From: Alisma plantago-aquatica
Lineage: Eukaryota > Streptophyta > Magnoliopsida > Alismatales > Alismataceae
Reading direction: 5' to 3'
Assembly (NCBI GenBank): GCA_963693085.1
Contig: OY856411.1
Span: forward strand, 112,411,267-112,475,266
Length of the DNA: 64,000 bases
Shown here piece by piece: positions 1-12,013 of this stretch. Numbering within the stretch: the stretch's first letter is position 1; each line of letters starts with the position of its first letter. Below the pieces are notes generated by a model that saw only the letters and a program-made list of their open reading frames with translations, did not search any database and was not told the origin of the DNA. A program made the translations under genes and the position numbers.

Positions 1-875
1 TGTACTTCTCTTCTCTTCTCTTGTGAAGATGGGTCTTTTTTCCTTGTGGGAAATCTTCCTTGTAGTGACCCTTCTTTCCACATTGAAGCACCGAATGGAG
101 GAGGACTGGCCTTTATAGAGTTTACCCTTAGAGTACATGGCATCTTCTTCAACTTAAGAGGATAGAGAGGCTTGATCAACAATAGCCTTGATTTGAGCTT
201 TGATTTCAGCCTTCTTCATTCTCTTGAGTTCTTTATCTTCTTGTCTTTCTACTTCCTCCTCTTGTCAAGTGTGTCTTCATGTGCTTGTGGATTTCAAATG
301 AGCTCTTCAATAGGGACATCCTTAAGAGACCTTGCTTCTTTAATGGAAGTCACCTTGGGTTCTCACCTCTTGGGAAGAGTTCTAAGGATCTTTGAGTTGA
401 TCTCTCCTCTAGACATAGGATGACCTAGAACCGCAAGACCATTCACAATGGTGTTGAGCCTTGAGTACATGTTGGCTATCCTTTCCTCCTTTCCCATCTT
501 GAAGTTCTCAAGAAGCCCTTTGAGCATGTAGACTTTGCTTTCCTTCACTTGATCTGTCCCCTCATAAGTGATGCATAGCTTTCTCCATACCTCATAGGTT
601 GTTTCACATGAAGAAATCCAGTTGAACTCAGTGGAGGTCATGGAGGCATAAAGGATGTACATGGCTCTAGCATTCAAGGTATCTTTCTTCAAGGTAGCAT
701 CATCCCATTCTTCAATATTTGTCTTTGGAATCATGTATGGGCTGCTCACCATTTGCCACATCTCAAGACTTGATCCTTGGATGTAGAATTGAAGCCTTCT
801 TATCCAATAGAGGAAATTGCTCCCATCAAAGATTGGAAGGCTGATCAAGTATCTCCCTCCTTGGTAGTCACACAT
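1..875 (-). pseudogene. SIRE-like Ty1/copia gag, N-terminal part, decayed
   Basis: This would be the capsid-like Gag of a copia retrotransposon. The clean reading frame is 363-875 (170 codons). It begins MCDYQGGRY and shows the UBN2/DUF4219 pattern of plant copia Gag: FDGSNFLYW near residue 18, YEVWRKLC near 93 and a KILRTLPKR end. I chose the ATG at 875 because it lies about 40 bases inside the primer binding site, as in the related copy at 22991. The frame stops at a TGA (363-365) where relatives read Trp (KRW). Similar sequence (EPKVTSIKEA and onward) continues in frame to the window edge with further stops. The gene is therefore dead, or at least cannot make full-length Gag; pol would lie beyond the left edge. 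The family call is from recalled motifs; the retroelement call is firm. Confidence 0.85.
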
Positions 876-911
876 CTTATCCTACTTGTTGAAGTATGCT
901 TGGAGAAGCCC

Positions 912-923
912 GCTCTGATACCA
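912..923 (-). other. Primer binding site, tRNA-iMet type
   Basis: On the minus strand this reads TGGTATCAGAGC, the standard plant LTR-retrotransposon sequence complementary to the 3' end of initiator tRNA-Met. It sits five bases inside the LTR terminus at 929 and fixes the minus-strand orientation of the element. Confidence 0.92.
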
Positions 924-1249
924 ATTTTTGGATCCTAGATGGGTGATTAGATGCTCTAGAGGGGGGTGAATAGATCTGAATGCACTTAAACAATATTAAT
1001 TAGACCTTCAAGATATATCACAAGATAAGGTTGCTAAATAGGAAATTTGTGTGTAACTAAAACATGCATAGCAAGGGAGAGAGAGACTGAACATACACCA
1101 AGAGACAAGCTATTTAGAGTGCTTCCACACTTCAAACTAGAAGTGAGTCAGTCCACTACCTAGAGAGGTCAACCTCTAGGATTTATTAACTTTGCATCTT
1201 CATTATATTCATTATAAGAGATACAATACATGACCACTAAAGGATTTAC

Positions 1250-1510
1250 CTATCCAATACAAAGATTCTTCAACCTTACCAAGGACTTACCCACTTTGCA
1301 AGGAGTCTTCTGCCTTCTTCCAAGGACTTACCTACTCTTGCACAAGTCTTCAGCCTTCAAGGAATTACCCACTCTTCTTGGATCTTCCGCCTTTGACTTC
1401 ACCTTCACTCGGAGAAGCTTCCACCAAGGACTTATCCACTTGAGCAAGGAGTCTTCTGCCTTCACCAAGTGCTTACCCACTCTTGCTCCAAATCTTCAGC
1501 CTTGATCTTC
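1250..1510 (-). repeat. Degenerate minisatellite in R/U5 of family A LTR
   Basis: The motif CCAAGGACTTACCCACT followed by CTTGCNCAAGTCTTC-like sequence recurs about five times with irregular spacing of roughly 45-60 bp (for example near 1276, 1318, 1361, 1423 and 1466). The same repeats, in the other orientation, occupy 22330-22600 of the second family A LTR. The position downstream of the TATA box puts it in the transcribed leader. Confidence 0.65.
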
Positions 1511-1793
1511 ACCAAGGGATGCCTTCCCTTTTTCTTCTTCACCTCTCTTAGCCAAGAGAGAGAACCTTCATCTTCATGATTGAAATGAGAGATAGGGAGG
1601 TGGTGGAAGTGAGAGCCTCACAAGATATACATGTAGGACTAGCTCTCTTACAGATTTCCTACTCACTCTAACAAATGTAGCAAGTGATCAAGCTTAGAGA
1701 GAGAGGAGGCTGTAGGAAGCACTCAATTATAGAATAGGAACCTCACATAGAGTTTGCATTGAATGCTCAACCTTGGAATGAAACCCAAGGGGT

Positions 1794-1804
1794 CCTATTT
1801 ATAG
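1794..1804 (-). promoter_or_regulatory. LTR TATA box
   Basis: CTATAAATAGG on the minus strand, the single strong TATA match in this LTR. It lies downstream of the hairpin array and upstream of the minisatellite, as expected for the U3/R boundary. The equivalent site in the other SIRE-like LTR (37713-37723) is identical. Confidence 0.7.
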
Positions 1805-1930
1805 CTAGGGATGCCTCTTAGCCTTTGGGAACACTTGAGAATGAAAACTAGCCATTTTGTGGCTTGCAGCGGATATATTTTCACTTGTTGCAACTCCACA
1901 ATGGCTAGAAGCACTTTTCCGTACAATGCA

Positions 1931-2159
1931 ATCAGTCGAGTTTCTATACGGGTAACTCGACCGATAGAGTAAAAGACAAAGCCGATATTCAAACCATCGG
2001 TCGAGTTTGTCCTGGGAAAACTCGACCGACCAATGAAAATCGAATTGGTTAGGTACTCCATCAGTCGAGTTCTGTAAAGTGTAAAATCGACTGATCAAAA
2101 TTTATTTTCAAGATCCAATCAAGATTTGTCGAGTTTGCAACTCACAGAACTCGACCGAT
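1931..2159 (-). other. Array of four TCGGTCGAG hairpins in U3
   Basis: Four inverted repeats follow one another: 1931-1964, 1996-2030, 2060-2095 and 2127-2159. Arms are 9-13 bp (ATCGGTCGAGTTT against AAACTCGACCGAT in the best one) with loops of about 9-18 bases. Mismatches are mostly single C/T changes. The array lies upstream of the TATA box. See the hairpin finding for the parallel array in a different LTR family. Confidence 0.75.
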
Positions 2160-2480
2160 GAATAGACTGATGTGAATTTTGGAAATGGTTTTTGATTGCT
2201 TAAACATTCAATCTAAGTGCTCCTTATTTTTTCTAAGCTTAATTACAAGTCATACAATCATTACAAGTGATTTACAACATGATTCTAATGGATTTACATC
2301 ATATTACAAAATGTGCACTTGTATTGACTTTGACTTGTCTTTTCTCCAAGTTGAGATGTGTAAGTTAGGGCATATGGAGTGTGTCTATACTTAATCTGAA
2401 ATCACTCAGGTAGGGACATTAGACACCAATATGTGGAATGGTTAGTCATCATCAAAACACGGGTTTAGTCAATTTAGACA

Positions 2481-5400
2481 TGAGTCAACATTGAACTAAT
2501 TGACCTTGAGTCAACAGTTAGGCCATGCGTTGTGCAGATGCGCACTCGTGAGTGTACGCATTTGTTGTGATCATCATTCCCACCAGGAGGGTGAGCTTAC
2601 TCTCCTTATAGACCTTTGGACACAAGTGTCACATGAAGTCCTACATATAAGGATCATAGAATCTTTAGTAGTGATCAATTTAGGACTAAGACCTCATCCC
2701 ATTTTCACAAGAGACAAAATTACTTTGTCCTCTCTATCACTATGTACTAACTGCACTACATTGGACTTAACTGTAAGACTCCTGACCTAGCTTAGTGCTT
2801 GATGGTGCTTGATTTGCTTAATAATATTCTTAAAACTTAATCTAATACTTTGAGATGCCTTAATAACATGTGACATGCTTATGTTTTCAATTTGGTCCTC
2901 TTTGAATAATGTTTGAGCTAGTTTTGCTATATATGTGCTTGTTTGGAACTAGTTGCAATTTACCCATGTTGAGGGGTAATCTTGCTTTTTTTTACATGTA
3001 GAGTGTATGTTTGATACAATGGCATCATGAAAGATAGAATGTTGCCTTGGGGTGCCTAGTTATGCTTTGATTGTTGAGAAGAGATGTGGTGACATGTTGA
3101 GTGTTGTTTCTAGGGTTTACTTGATGCCCTATGTGGATGCTTGACCTTTGTGTTGACTGTTTGATGTTTTACTTTTCCTTCGACCATCCTTAGTTTTCCT
3201 TGATGATTCTCTACGGTCGAATGAGTTTTTGAGTGTGTAATGGAGTCCCTTCAGTCGCATGGACTCTCACCCTCTCTTTTAGTTGCTTGACCTAGGGTTT
3301 CATGTGGTTGGTTCTCTGTGACCATGAACCCTTAAGGTCACTTGGTTTCCTTCGACCGAAGGTCATGTAGGACCACATGAGGTTTCTATCTTCCCTAGTT
3401 TTTCATGACCTTAGTGCTTGCATGGTTTTAGTGGATGCATGTTGGTTTTTTGGTGGACATGTGGCACTTATGTGCATGACACCTATTCTCTTTGGTCTCT
3501 CTCTTACCTTGGGTATATGTACCCCTCTTCTTTCATGCATATGATCCTTTTGCACACTCTCTACCTTCTCTCCTTCCTTGAGTTTGGCCCTTGTGTCTTG
3601 GTGAAGGAGAAGCTCATCCTTGGTGCTTGGTGTTTGAGATCCTTTGCATGTGGTGATCCAAGCTTGGAGAAGCTCTTCCTTGGTGATCTTTGGTGGTTCT
3701 TTGATCCTTGGTAAGTGATTCGACCTCTTAATCTCTTTTCTTTTCAAACGATATCTTCTTTTCTTCTCTTAACCAAATCCATGGTTTTTCGTGGTGGTCT
3801 TCTAATAGACTTCTCTTCATAGAGGTCAAATCCATGGTTTTCCATTGTAGTACATGAGTGATATGAAGATCTTCTCCCTTCTCTCCCTTTCTTGTTCCTT
3901 TCAACCTTAAGGATTTGGTTATCTTTCTTTCCATTTAACCTAGGGTTTTCTCTTCTCCTTTGAGGTGGTGACTATCTTGGTCATGGAGGAGATCAAGGCT
4001 AGGGTTTCCTTCTTGTTTTTGGAGCTTTGCTTGGAGGTGGTGCAACTATCATCTAAGGCGGGTTATATAACTATCTTCCTTATCTATTATAGAACTTTAA
4101 CCCTACATGAATCTTATCCTAGAAAGTGATATATGACTGTTGATAATGTTATCTTGATTAGGGTTGAGTTTCTATATTTATCTTTCATGCACTTGCTTGT
4201 TTATCTAAACCCTAATTCATGTGGCCGAACTTTAATGGAAGGTGATGGTGATGGTTTTTCATGCAACTCAACATTGGTTTTGTTGTCATGGTTCTTGGTT
4301 CAAATACCTAGTATGAGGTGGAGTTTTGGTTCTAATTTCATGTGTGTATTTCTTGGATTTTTGTTTACTAATCTTGGTTATGATGTTGATCATGTGGAAT
4401 GCTTGATTTTAGGGTTTTGAGAATGATCCTTGCCCTAATGAGATCCCTTCCTTATATTTATGTTTCCAAGACGTTAATCTCTATTTGGAAATTTTTTCTA
4501 TCTTTAAAACATTCTCCATGATGTGTATCACGTTGATGAGGCCTTGGTTTAAGTTTGGCCGAATGAAATGATTCTTGTGGACTTGGCCGCATAATCCTTG
4601 GATTCTATTCCGTCACATAGATTTTGGATCTTCTTAGACCAATTGGATTTGGTGATTATCCTTCAATCTCATAGAATGGAAGTTTCCCTTCGACTGTTTG
4701 ATTATATGATTCCCTTCAATCGAATGTATATTCATTGGTCTCTATGGACGCTTGGATTAATGGTTCCATTCGACCATGGTGGAGTTGGTTTCTCTTTTGT
4801 CTCTTGAATGTGTGATTTTATTTGACCATGATGAGGTTTTATTTGACCATAATATTTATCTCTCTCTCTCTCTCTCTTCAATCACAAGGTTGATGACTTT
4901 ATACCTTAGTCAACTGATGAAGGGTTATGACATGTGTTGATAATAATGGTTGCCGTGATAATAGTGGTTGACCCACATGTTCCAAGAATTAGGGAAGGTG
5001 AGATACCTAGGGTTTTGTAGATAGTGTTGGAATGTAAAACCCTAATTGTATATACAGGTGAACCTTAACCCTAAACCTAGGGTATGCTATACTTGTTGAG
5101 TTCATTAGATGAATGGCAAGCTAATACTTTTTCTCTCTCCGACTTGTGTGATCCTAACATTACATGTTGAATGAATGTCATATCTTATGTATGCTATGTT
5201 GGTGATCATATGACACATGGTAATGGATATGAGCCTTAATGAAACATGATGAGATCATATTGATGTGATGGGTCCTATGACATGGTGAAAGCTTAATGCC
5301 TATTGTGAAGTGATATCCTCTAGTGATGTGATTGAGGGATTGATATCCCACAATGATGTGACAATGGTGATATCCTTGTATGGCTATGTGGCTTTGGTGA

Positions 5401-7180
5401 TAGCCTTGTGAATGGCATTGCTACAAGTATCATGTGATGATGTGACAAGTTCACACCTTATATGTTTTATATCTTCTGGAGTTGTACCTTTTCCCTTATC
5501 CTTGTATGTTTTGTTTTGGTTTTTTATGTTGTAACTTTATTGATGCTAAAAGATACCCAATTGGCTTAATTAAAAAAGTGAAAACCTAATCATGTAGGTG
5601 CCCAGTGACATAGATCTATTCTTGGGTTAGTTTATTGCTGGATAATGAAACGAGTCATCCCCATGGGGAACTCGGAGTGCATATTTTTGAATATGTTGGG
5701 GTGCAAGTCAAGTATCTCCTTCAATCCATGATTATAGGTTGTGTGAGATGGCCATGCATGAGCTGTTCTCCTAGTGATATGTGTTAGGAAGTAGTTTAGC
5801 TGCATGTGATACCTCTTTTTAGAATGGCCATGCATGACCCTGTTCTTCTAGTGCCATGACTTGTACCAAGGCGGGCTAGGTGTTTTTATATGGATGGCCA
5901 TGTGTTAGACAATCCTTCATCTTAACTATATGTCGCTGTTTGCAGTTGGCTGATATGTTTCTACAATGTTTATCTTGTGCTGACCAAGAGGTGTTGGGGA
6001 GGTCGTGGATTCTAGCTCTTCCATTGACCTTGTATGGCACCGATTTTGACTTCATAGTGGTTGGTTGGATTTGGGTGGTACAACTCAAATCCTCAGGGCA
6101 TAATAAAAGTTTAATACAGTTGTGTAGTATATTGTGCTTAAGGTCAAATATGCTTCACATTGGTTGAACCCTTTGCCTTATCTTTGTATAGATTTTTTGA
6201 ATTATAAGGTGGTAAGAGAAGTCAACTATTATACATGTTCTTCATATTCTTTCTTATAGTTTTAATTGTCCTACTTCTTATTGGTAATTGCCCTATTCTA
6301 CTTAACCTGTGTTATCTATTTAATACATATCATTTAGTTGAATTTGCTCCACTTGTTAAGTTTGTCACCTACATGTTCTTTTAATAGATGTTGGTGGAGA
6401 GTTATATCTCTCATTGGGACATTTGGTCTCACCCCATGGGTTTCCACATCTTTTAGGTGGTCGAGCACGAGGAGGTAGAGATCGTGCCATTGAGGCTAAG
6501 CAGCAAGAGAAGCAGTAGCTTAGTAAAGGTTGGATATGATGCTTGTGTTTTGTAGTAGAGTCCTATGTGTCATACCTATACTCTTAGGTCCTTGGGAGAG
6601 TTTTGTAGATGTTTTATATTGAGACAAAATTTTTGGCCTTATGCCTTGTTGTACAAATATGGCATATATGTATATGTGACAGGTTACCATATGTATCAGG
6701 TTGTGGCCAGTGAGCCAGTGAACCACAATATGTGTACATTCTTTTGATATGATGTAATGTAACAAGTGACTCCATGATGTGTACATTCTTGTGATATGAT
6801 GTAATAATACAAGTGACTCGATGTGGACTTATATGTAATAAGTTCTCAGCTATTGTGCTAATGCGACATCAATTTTAATTTACCGTGTTTTCTAGTAATC
6901 TGATTGGTTAGTGTTGATTCTACATTTTGTTTTGAGAAGTCTCACTTTCATGTGACAAGTGTGTCACATTAACCCATGTATACAAATGTCATAAATCCAT
7001 TATAACCAACATTCTCCAATATAGTCCAATGTGGAGTGTCCTCTTCCACTTAATCCTCTATATTGTGCTTTTAGTAGGAACCTTTTAATTTGAACCATGC
7101 TTGAGTTCTACGTCCACAGGAACCTATAGACAATTGACTTGTCTAGACGTACCTTAGGCACACACCATAGTCTTTCAAAT
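2481..7180 (+). other. Non-coding region, probably gypsy LTR sequence
   Basis: No credible gene. The stretch is rich in AGGGTTT tracts. Near 6390-6720 it carries a succession (GGGACAT..GGTCTCACC, a short T tract, AGGTGGTCGAGC, then CTCTTAGGTCCT and ACAAAATTTTTGG) that recurs at 34515-34735. This layout resembles the R/U5 tail of Del/Tekay-type gypsy LTRs as I recall them. No terminal pair, primer site or target duplication was found, so it may be a truncated or solo LTR, and 2481-5000 could be unrelated DNA. Confidence 0.4.
4859..4878. repeat. (TC)n microsatellite
   Basis: About ten uninterrupted TC units. Confidence 0.9.
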
Positions 7181-8764
7181 TTATAGGCCCTGATGGATGC
7201 ACTTCTAAAAAATCCAAAAGTGCACAAGCTTTGGAGTAATATAGGAGCGGTAAGTCGGGGTCAAACCCAAGGGATAGAGGGGACACTAGGGCTAAGTTAG
7301 TTTAAGTTAGATTCCTATTGTAGAGTCTACAGTTGAAGGGTTTAAAGTTGGTTTTAGTTGTTAATTTAATGGTGAATGAGCTGTTAAAATCCAACTTAAC
7401 CCTAGATAGGTCAATTCTACTCAACAAGAAAAAATATCTAAGAAATGATAAGAGACAAACTACACTATTAACAACCAAGGAAAGATTAACACCAATACTA
7501 CACTAACAACATAATCCTAATTAACAACCTAGAGAGAGAAACTCACTAGATTAAGCAAGAAACTACTAGACTGCAAATTAGGCAAAAAGACATTCATGGA
7601 CCCAAAATAGTAAGAAACTAACAAGAACAAAGAAATTAATTAAGAAGGCAATTAAAGAGACTAGATAGGCAAGAATTAACCAAACAAAAAAGAATTAGGG
7701 TTTAAGAAAGTCATGGAGGTGTGGGCTGGTTGTAGTTTTGTGACTAGAACCTAGGTTAGAGGGTCATACCGTGCATGCAATGTTCATTCATTTAAATCAC
7801 CAAACCATGCAAAAAGTTAGATGATATAGAATTGTCCTATACTACTAATTGGGCATGGATGGAATATAGAGTTTTACACTTCACATCACCTATCATATAG
7901 CCTTTAGGGAGATCCAAACCAATTGCACTAAATGCTTTAGCTACTTAGATCTCTAACATAGGTGTAGGAGAATTGATTCACATGTAGGAAGATGGGTAGA
8001 TAGCTAGGGATCGACTAGTTAGAATTGGAATTTTTCCCAAAAATAGATACATATAAGCCAATTCTAAGAATGATTTCAATCATAAATCAACAAACAATTC
8101 AAGGTAAATGAGATGAAAGTCGAATATAATAATTGTCAAACACAATTACAAGGTTTACATGTTACTTTCCCACAAAATGTTATCAAAGTCACATTCTAAC
8201 CTGAAACAACCCACCTAGGGGCTTACATACTCATAGGAGAAGCATAAAATGAGATAAGAAAGAAGTAGAAGTAGTCATGGATATCAAAGTAGTGGCTAAA
8301 ATCCTTTCGTACAATAGGCGAAATACTAAACACTTCCGTCCTCCAAGGTGGAATAACATGGAAATGGTAGGAAAAGTGGTTAAAACCCTAAAAAAAAGGG
8401 GTTTGGGGTGGAAGGTAATGAAATGGAAGTAAAATTGCATAGGTAGGTGATAGGGATGCTCAAGGGAGCCTAAGAGTGCTAACAAAGTGGCTACATGTAG
8501 CTATCCTCATGCTTCAACTGCCATCCAAGTATATATAGGTGGTAGGAAAGCTATCGGTCAAGTGGAGGTATAATGGGAATGGAAGTGCAAAAATGTGCTA
8601 GAGTTATTGGCCACCACAACCATTCTAGGCACCATGGGCGTGATGGAAGGGGTGTATAATGGTCACAATCAGGTGGAATAGGGTTGACGTCAAAAATGAA
8701 AATACTCAGGCTGAATTGGAATTTTTGATGACTGGGGTAGTAGGGTTGTGGTGGTTACCATGGC
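7181..8764. other. Left half of an older, split repeat element
   Basis: No ORF of note. Near 7246-7270 the sequence GAGCGGTAAGTCGGGGTC occurs, a string I recall from plant repeats of uncertain class. Near 8610-8640 it reads ACCATTCTAGGCACCATGGGC, motifs also found in the LTRs of the adjoining element. The interruption at 8765 is defined by the terminus and target duplication of the inserted element, so sequence here should have been continuous with 18602 onward. Identity of the host element is not established. Confidence 0.4.
8760..8764. repeat. Target site duplication, left copy (ATGGC)
   Basis: Matches ATGGT at 18597-18601 in four of five bases. Confidence 0.7.
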
Positions 8765-11700
8765 TGTTATGACAATGTCTGATCTTAATACGTATATCGG
8801 GGTTTACCTAGGTAATTACATGATTAACTACAATGATTATTATTTAACCTTGATTAATAATGATATGTCTAGTCGTGATGTTTTAAATCAAATGAAAACT
8901 CGAACCTGCCTTTATTTTGAATAATTAGGGTTTGGGAAGTATTAACCCTAGTTATTTGAAATTATGGTTTTTCCCAACATGACCGTGCTTGGGTGGAATG
9001 GGTGAGGTGATCAAAGGGAAAGTGAAAATGTAAGTTGAAGTCTTGGGTAAAATGACCGTGGTGGGTAGCACGACTGTGTAGGTTGATGGTGGAACGAGCA
9101 TTCTAGGCACCACACAACAATTTTGAAGAATTAGAAGTTTTGGCCATCTTTATACTTAAATATGCTGGAATCAATGAGCCACAAACATGGTAGGAAGCAT
9201 GACCATGCTAGGTGGAACAGACATGGAAGCTTGCACGACCATTCTAGGAGTCTCTTGGGCATTTTTCTCTTTAATTGGCCAATACTACAGAATGTAGTAC
9301 AATAGTGTATTGTTTGATATTTAGTTATTTATTGGTAACTTGGATGATCTCAAATGTTTACTGGAGCTCTAAAATTGTATAAAAACAGCATGCTACATTT
9401 TCATAATTTTTGAAAGAGTTTCAACCTATTCAGTAATCGATTACAGTGACATTTCTATAATAGAAAATTCTGCTGAAATAAAAAGAAAGAGCAAAGTAGG
9501 ATTAATTTAATATTGACCCAAGCACCTCAATATGAGTAATATGAAATTCTAAGATCTCCCCTAGTTCATAATTCATTCCAGAGAAATGAAATCCTAGAGA
9601 GAGGGAAAGTTAGGGTTTGGATGGAGAAAGTTGTGAAAATGGTGATCTAGGGTTTTCTCTACCTAGAGTTGATGAAATCAAGTAAGTTTGTCATCTCAAG
9701 ACAACATTGCTTGGTTATTATTCTCTCACATGTCAAGATTCTGTCCCTCCTCTAATTTGATCCAAATGATATCAAATATCTCCCTTCTGTTACACTTTCT
9801 CTATAATTATGCATTGCTAGGATTTTTGAGTTGGAAGGAAGAAGAAAGTTATGGATTGCTAGGAGTTTGATATGGATTCTAGGATTTCAGATCAAGAGAA
9901 AGGTTTTTAAGCTATTTTAACACCTTAGGTGAGTGGGAAGTTCCATTAAACAATAGATTGCACAAATTTAAATTAAATCCACTATAATTTTAAGCTCTTC
10001 CAATATGCTACAACAAAACCTAATATTCCTTTCAATTCTAGATTTTATGAGATGATATAGAAATGGATTATTTTCCTATTTTGGTGAATTTTAGATGATA
10101 AAAATCATATTAGAAATGGACACAAATCAACTAAAATAGAATTCTTAAATTAATTGCAGAAATTATAAGAATGTACTGAAATCTAGGGTTTTTGGTTATA
10201 TTGGAAACGTGTTGTATATCTGAATGAAGAACTTTGCCTATTTGAATCTCCTTATTTATAAATCACTATTTTATATGAAAGAGTAGTACAAATATGTCAA
10301 ATATTATCTTGGAATCCATTTGATATTATTAGTGTTTGCTTGATATCTCAGTTAAGAGGGTGAAACCCTATATGAGTGCAAATTCGGAAGTTTGCGAATA
10401 GACATCATGAAAGCCAACAGAAGTGATTCATTTTTATGTTATAGATTTATTTATTCAAGGTCATTATTGATGCATGTTATTTTGGTCAATGACATGGAAA
10501 CTATAGTCCAATTTATTCCAAAGTTTCATATTTGTATTTGGTTTTATGTGAAGTATTGAAAAACAATCTTTTATCAGAGAAAGTATGATGCATTAATTCC
10601 ATAGGCAAGCCATGTTAATGTGAATGAGGAAAATGAAACCCTAAGGATAGAGTTTGTAGTGAATCATGTATTTTAAATTTAGTGTTTCAATATGATAAGC
10701 AATGTTGCTCATTTTCTCAGTTTATGGTATAAAATGATGCTAACTTATGAAAAGAATGGTCTATAATGTTAAACTAAGAAATGCTGTTTTGATGTTTGAA
10801 CTATGAAATGAAAGAGTGAATTAGACATTAGATGTCCTAAACACTATAGAATCCTTCATAGGCGGCCTGTTCTATGGTATGGAAACATGCTTCCTGACTG
10901 GAGGTAGTTTTTCTAGGACAAGGTAAGCCAAAGCGCACCAGTGGGGTATAGGGGTTTAGGCCAATGAGGAAGGACTCCTTAAATGATTGGTATCCAACAC
11001 CAACTACGATGTTAGTTGTACCTTAGTTTTTGGTCAGTGGATATCTTTCGTAGGTCCGCTGATGTAGATTTGTGTCAACCAATGGACATCTTTAGTAGGT
11101 TCACTAGTGCACAACACTCTTGAGTGCTTTGACTCCTTTCTTGAGTACCCAAGTTGAGAGAAGTCTAGATATCTGACATCCCCATTTAACGCCAACATCC
11201 AGACATGGCGAGGAGTGTTGCATATGGGGTCTCACTCGAGAGATAGACTTAGGAACCCATATATGCTTCTAAGTCTTGCACAATGAGATCATAGCTTGCT
11301 ACAATGCTTTCACATGTAGTGGTACACTTTATGAGGGTTCAGGGCATAATAAAATGAATGAGACATTAATCAAGTGTGTGTTATTTATTTTTCTTGGGGT
11401 TTTCTAGAGTATATTTCCATATATATATGTTTGTGAATGGTTAGTTCTTTATAGATTTTTATTGTTCTACTTTAAATTTAGTTGGTCAATAATATATCTC
11501 TAAATTTAAGAGCTTTTAACTATTTCTTTGACTTACTCATTCATTGAGCAAGTAGGCTCACTCCTCTACTCACACATTATTTTGGGGATAACGTGTGGAT
11601 TGCATCTTAGTAGATCTTCCATAAGAGTTAAGTATGATATTAGTTAAGTTCAGTAGGTCCATGTCACTCTAGGTCCTTGTATAGAGTTTAGAGAGTTGAA

Positions 11701-11999
11701 AATGATGATTTGTAATTTTTTTCCCTTTATAATAGAGAATCTACCTGATTATCATGCCGTATGTACATGGAAGTGTGAGCAACATAATGAGTGTTTAGAT
11801 ATGTATCTTTATTTCTGAAATCAAATTAGAGTAATCAAGTTTTAAATCCCCCTGTATAGTTAGTTTACTGATTGAATGTGAGGAAACAAAGAGTTTGAAA
11901 TTAAAAGAAAAAGTTAAGGGTATTCAATGTATTATGTTTAATCCTCAGCTTATGCCCTATTCTCATGATTAATGGATATAATGAGATGTGGATGTAACA
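8765..11999 (+). repeat. 5' LTR of the LARD-like element (3235 bp)
   Basis: Aligns end to end with 15365-18596. Around 8981-9250 it carries about six degenerate copies of GCACGACCATNCTAGG, and around 11035-11115 two copies of a GTGGATATCTTTNGTAGGT type motif. A TATTTATAAATC string near 10253 could be the TATA box. The last part reads CATTCATTGAGCAAGTAGGCTCACTC (in pieces), as in gypsy LTR tails I recall. Confidence 0.9.
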
Positions 12000-12002
12000 T
12001 GT

Positions 12003-12013
12003 TGGTATCAGAT
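12003..12013 (+). other. Primer binding site, tRNA-iMet type, degenerate
   Basis: TTGGTATCAGAT: the first ten or so bases of the consensus TGGTATCAGAGC are kept, starting four bases after the LTR end. Confidence 0.75.

Larger units (their letters stand above)
929..2480 (-). repeat. 5' LTR (1552 bp) of SIRE-like copia element, family A copy 1
   Basis: The LTR is bounded by TG and CA. Its inner edge is next to the primer site, and its outer edge (minus-strand TGTCTAAATTGA) matches the start of the second copy at 21363. The two copies share a recognisable path: the start, a hairpin array, a TATA box, a repeat-rich R/U5 part and a C-tract (CCCCCCTCTAGAGC) near the end. Only this one LTR of the element lies in the window, so its insertion age cannot be read. 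The outer flank TGAGT (2481-2485) would be one half of the target duplication. Confidence 0.88.

Noticed and set aside
4133..4420. 95-codon plus-strand frame
   Set aside because: No recognisable domain, lies in LTR-like DNA, no splice or homology support.
3940..5110. Many TTTAGGG/AACCCTA strings suggesting telomeric repeats
   Set aside because: They are scattered single copies (CTAGGGTTT), common in plant leaders and LTRs, never in tandem.
7246..7270. tRNA T-arm-like string (GGGGTCAAACCC)
   Set aside because: No acceptor, D or anticodon arms could be placed around it.
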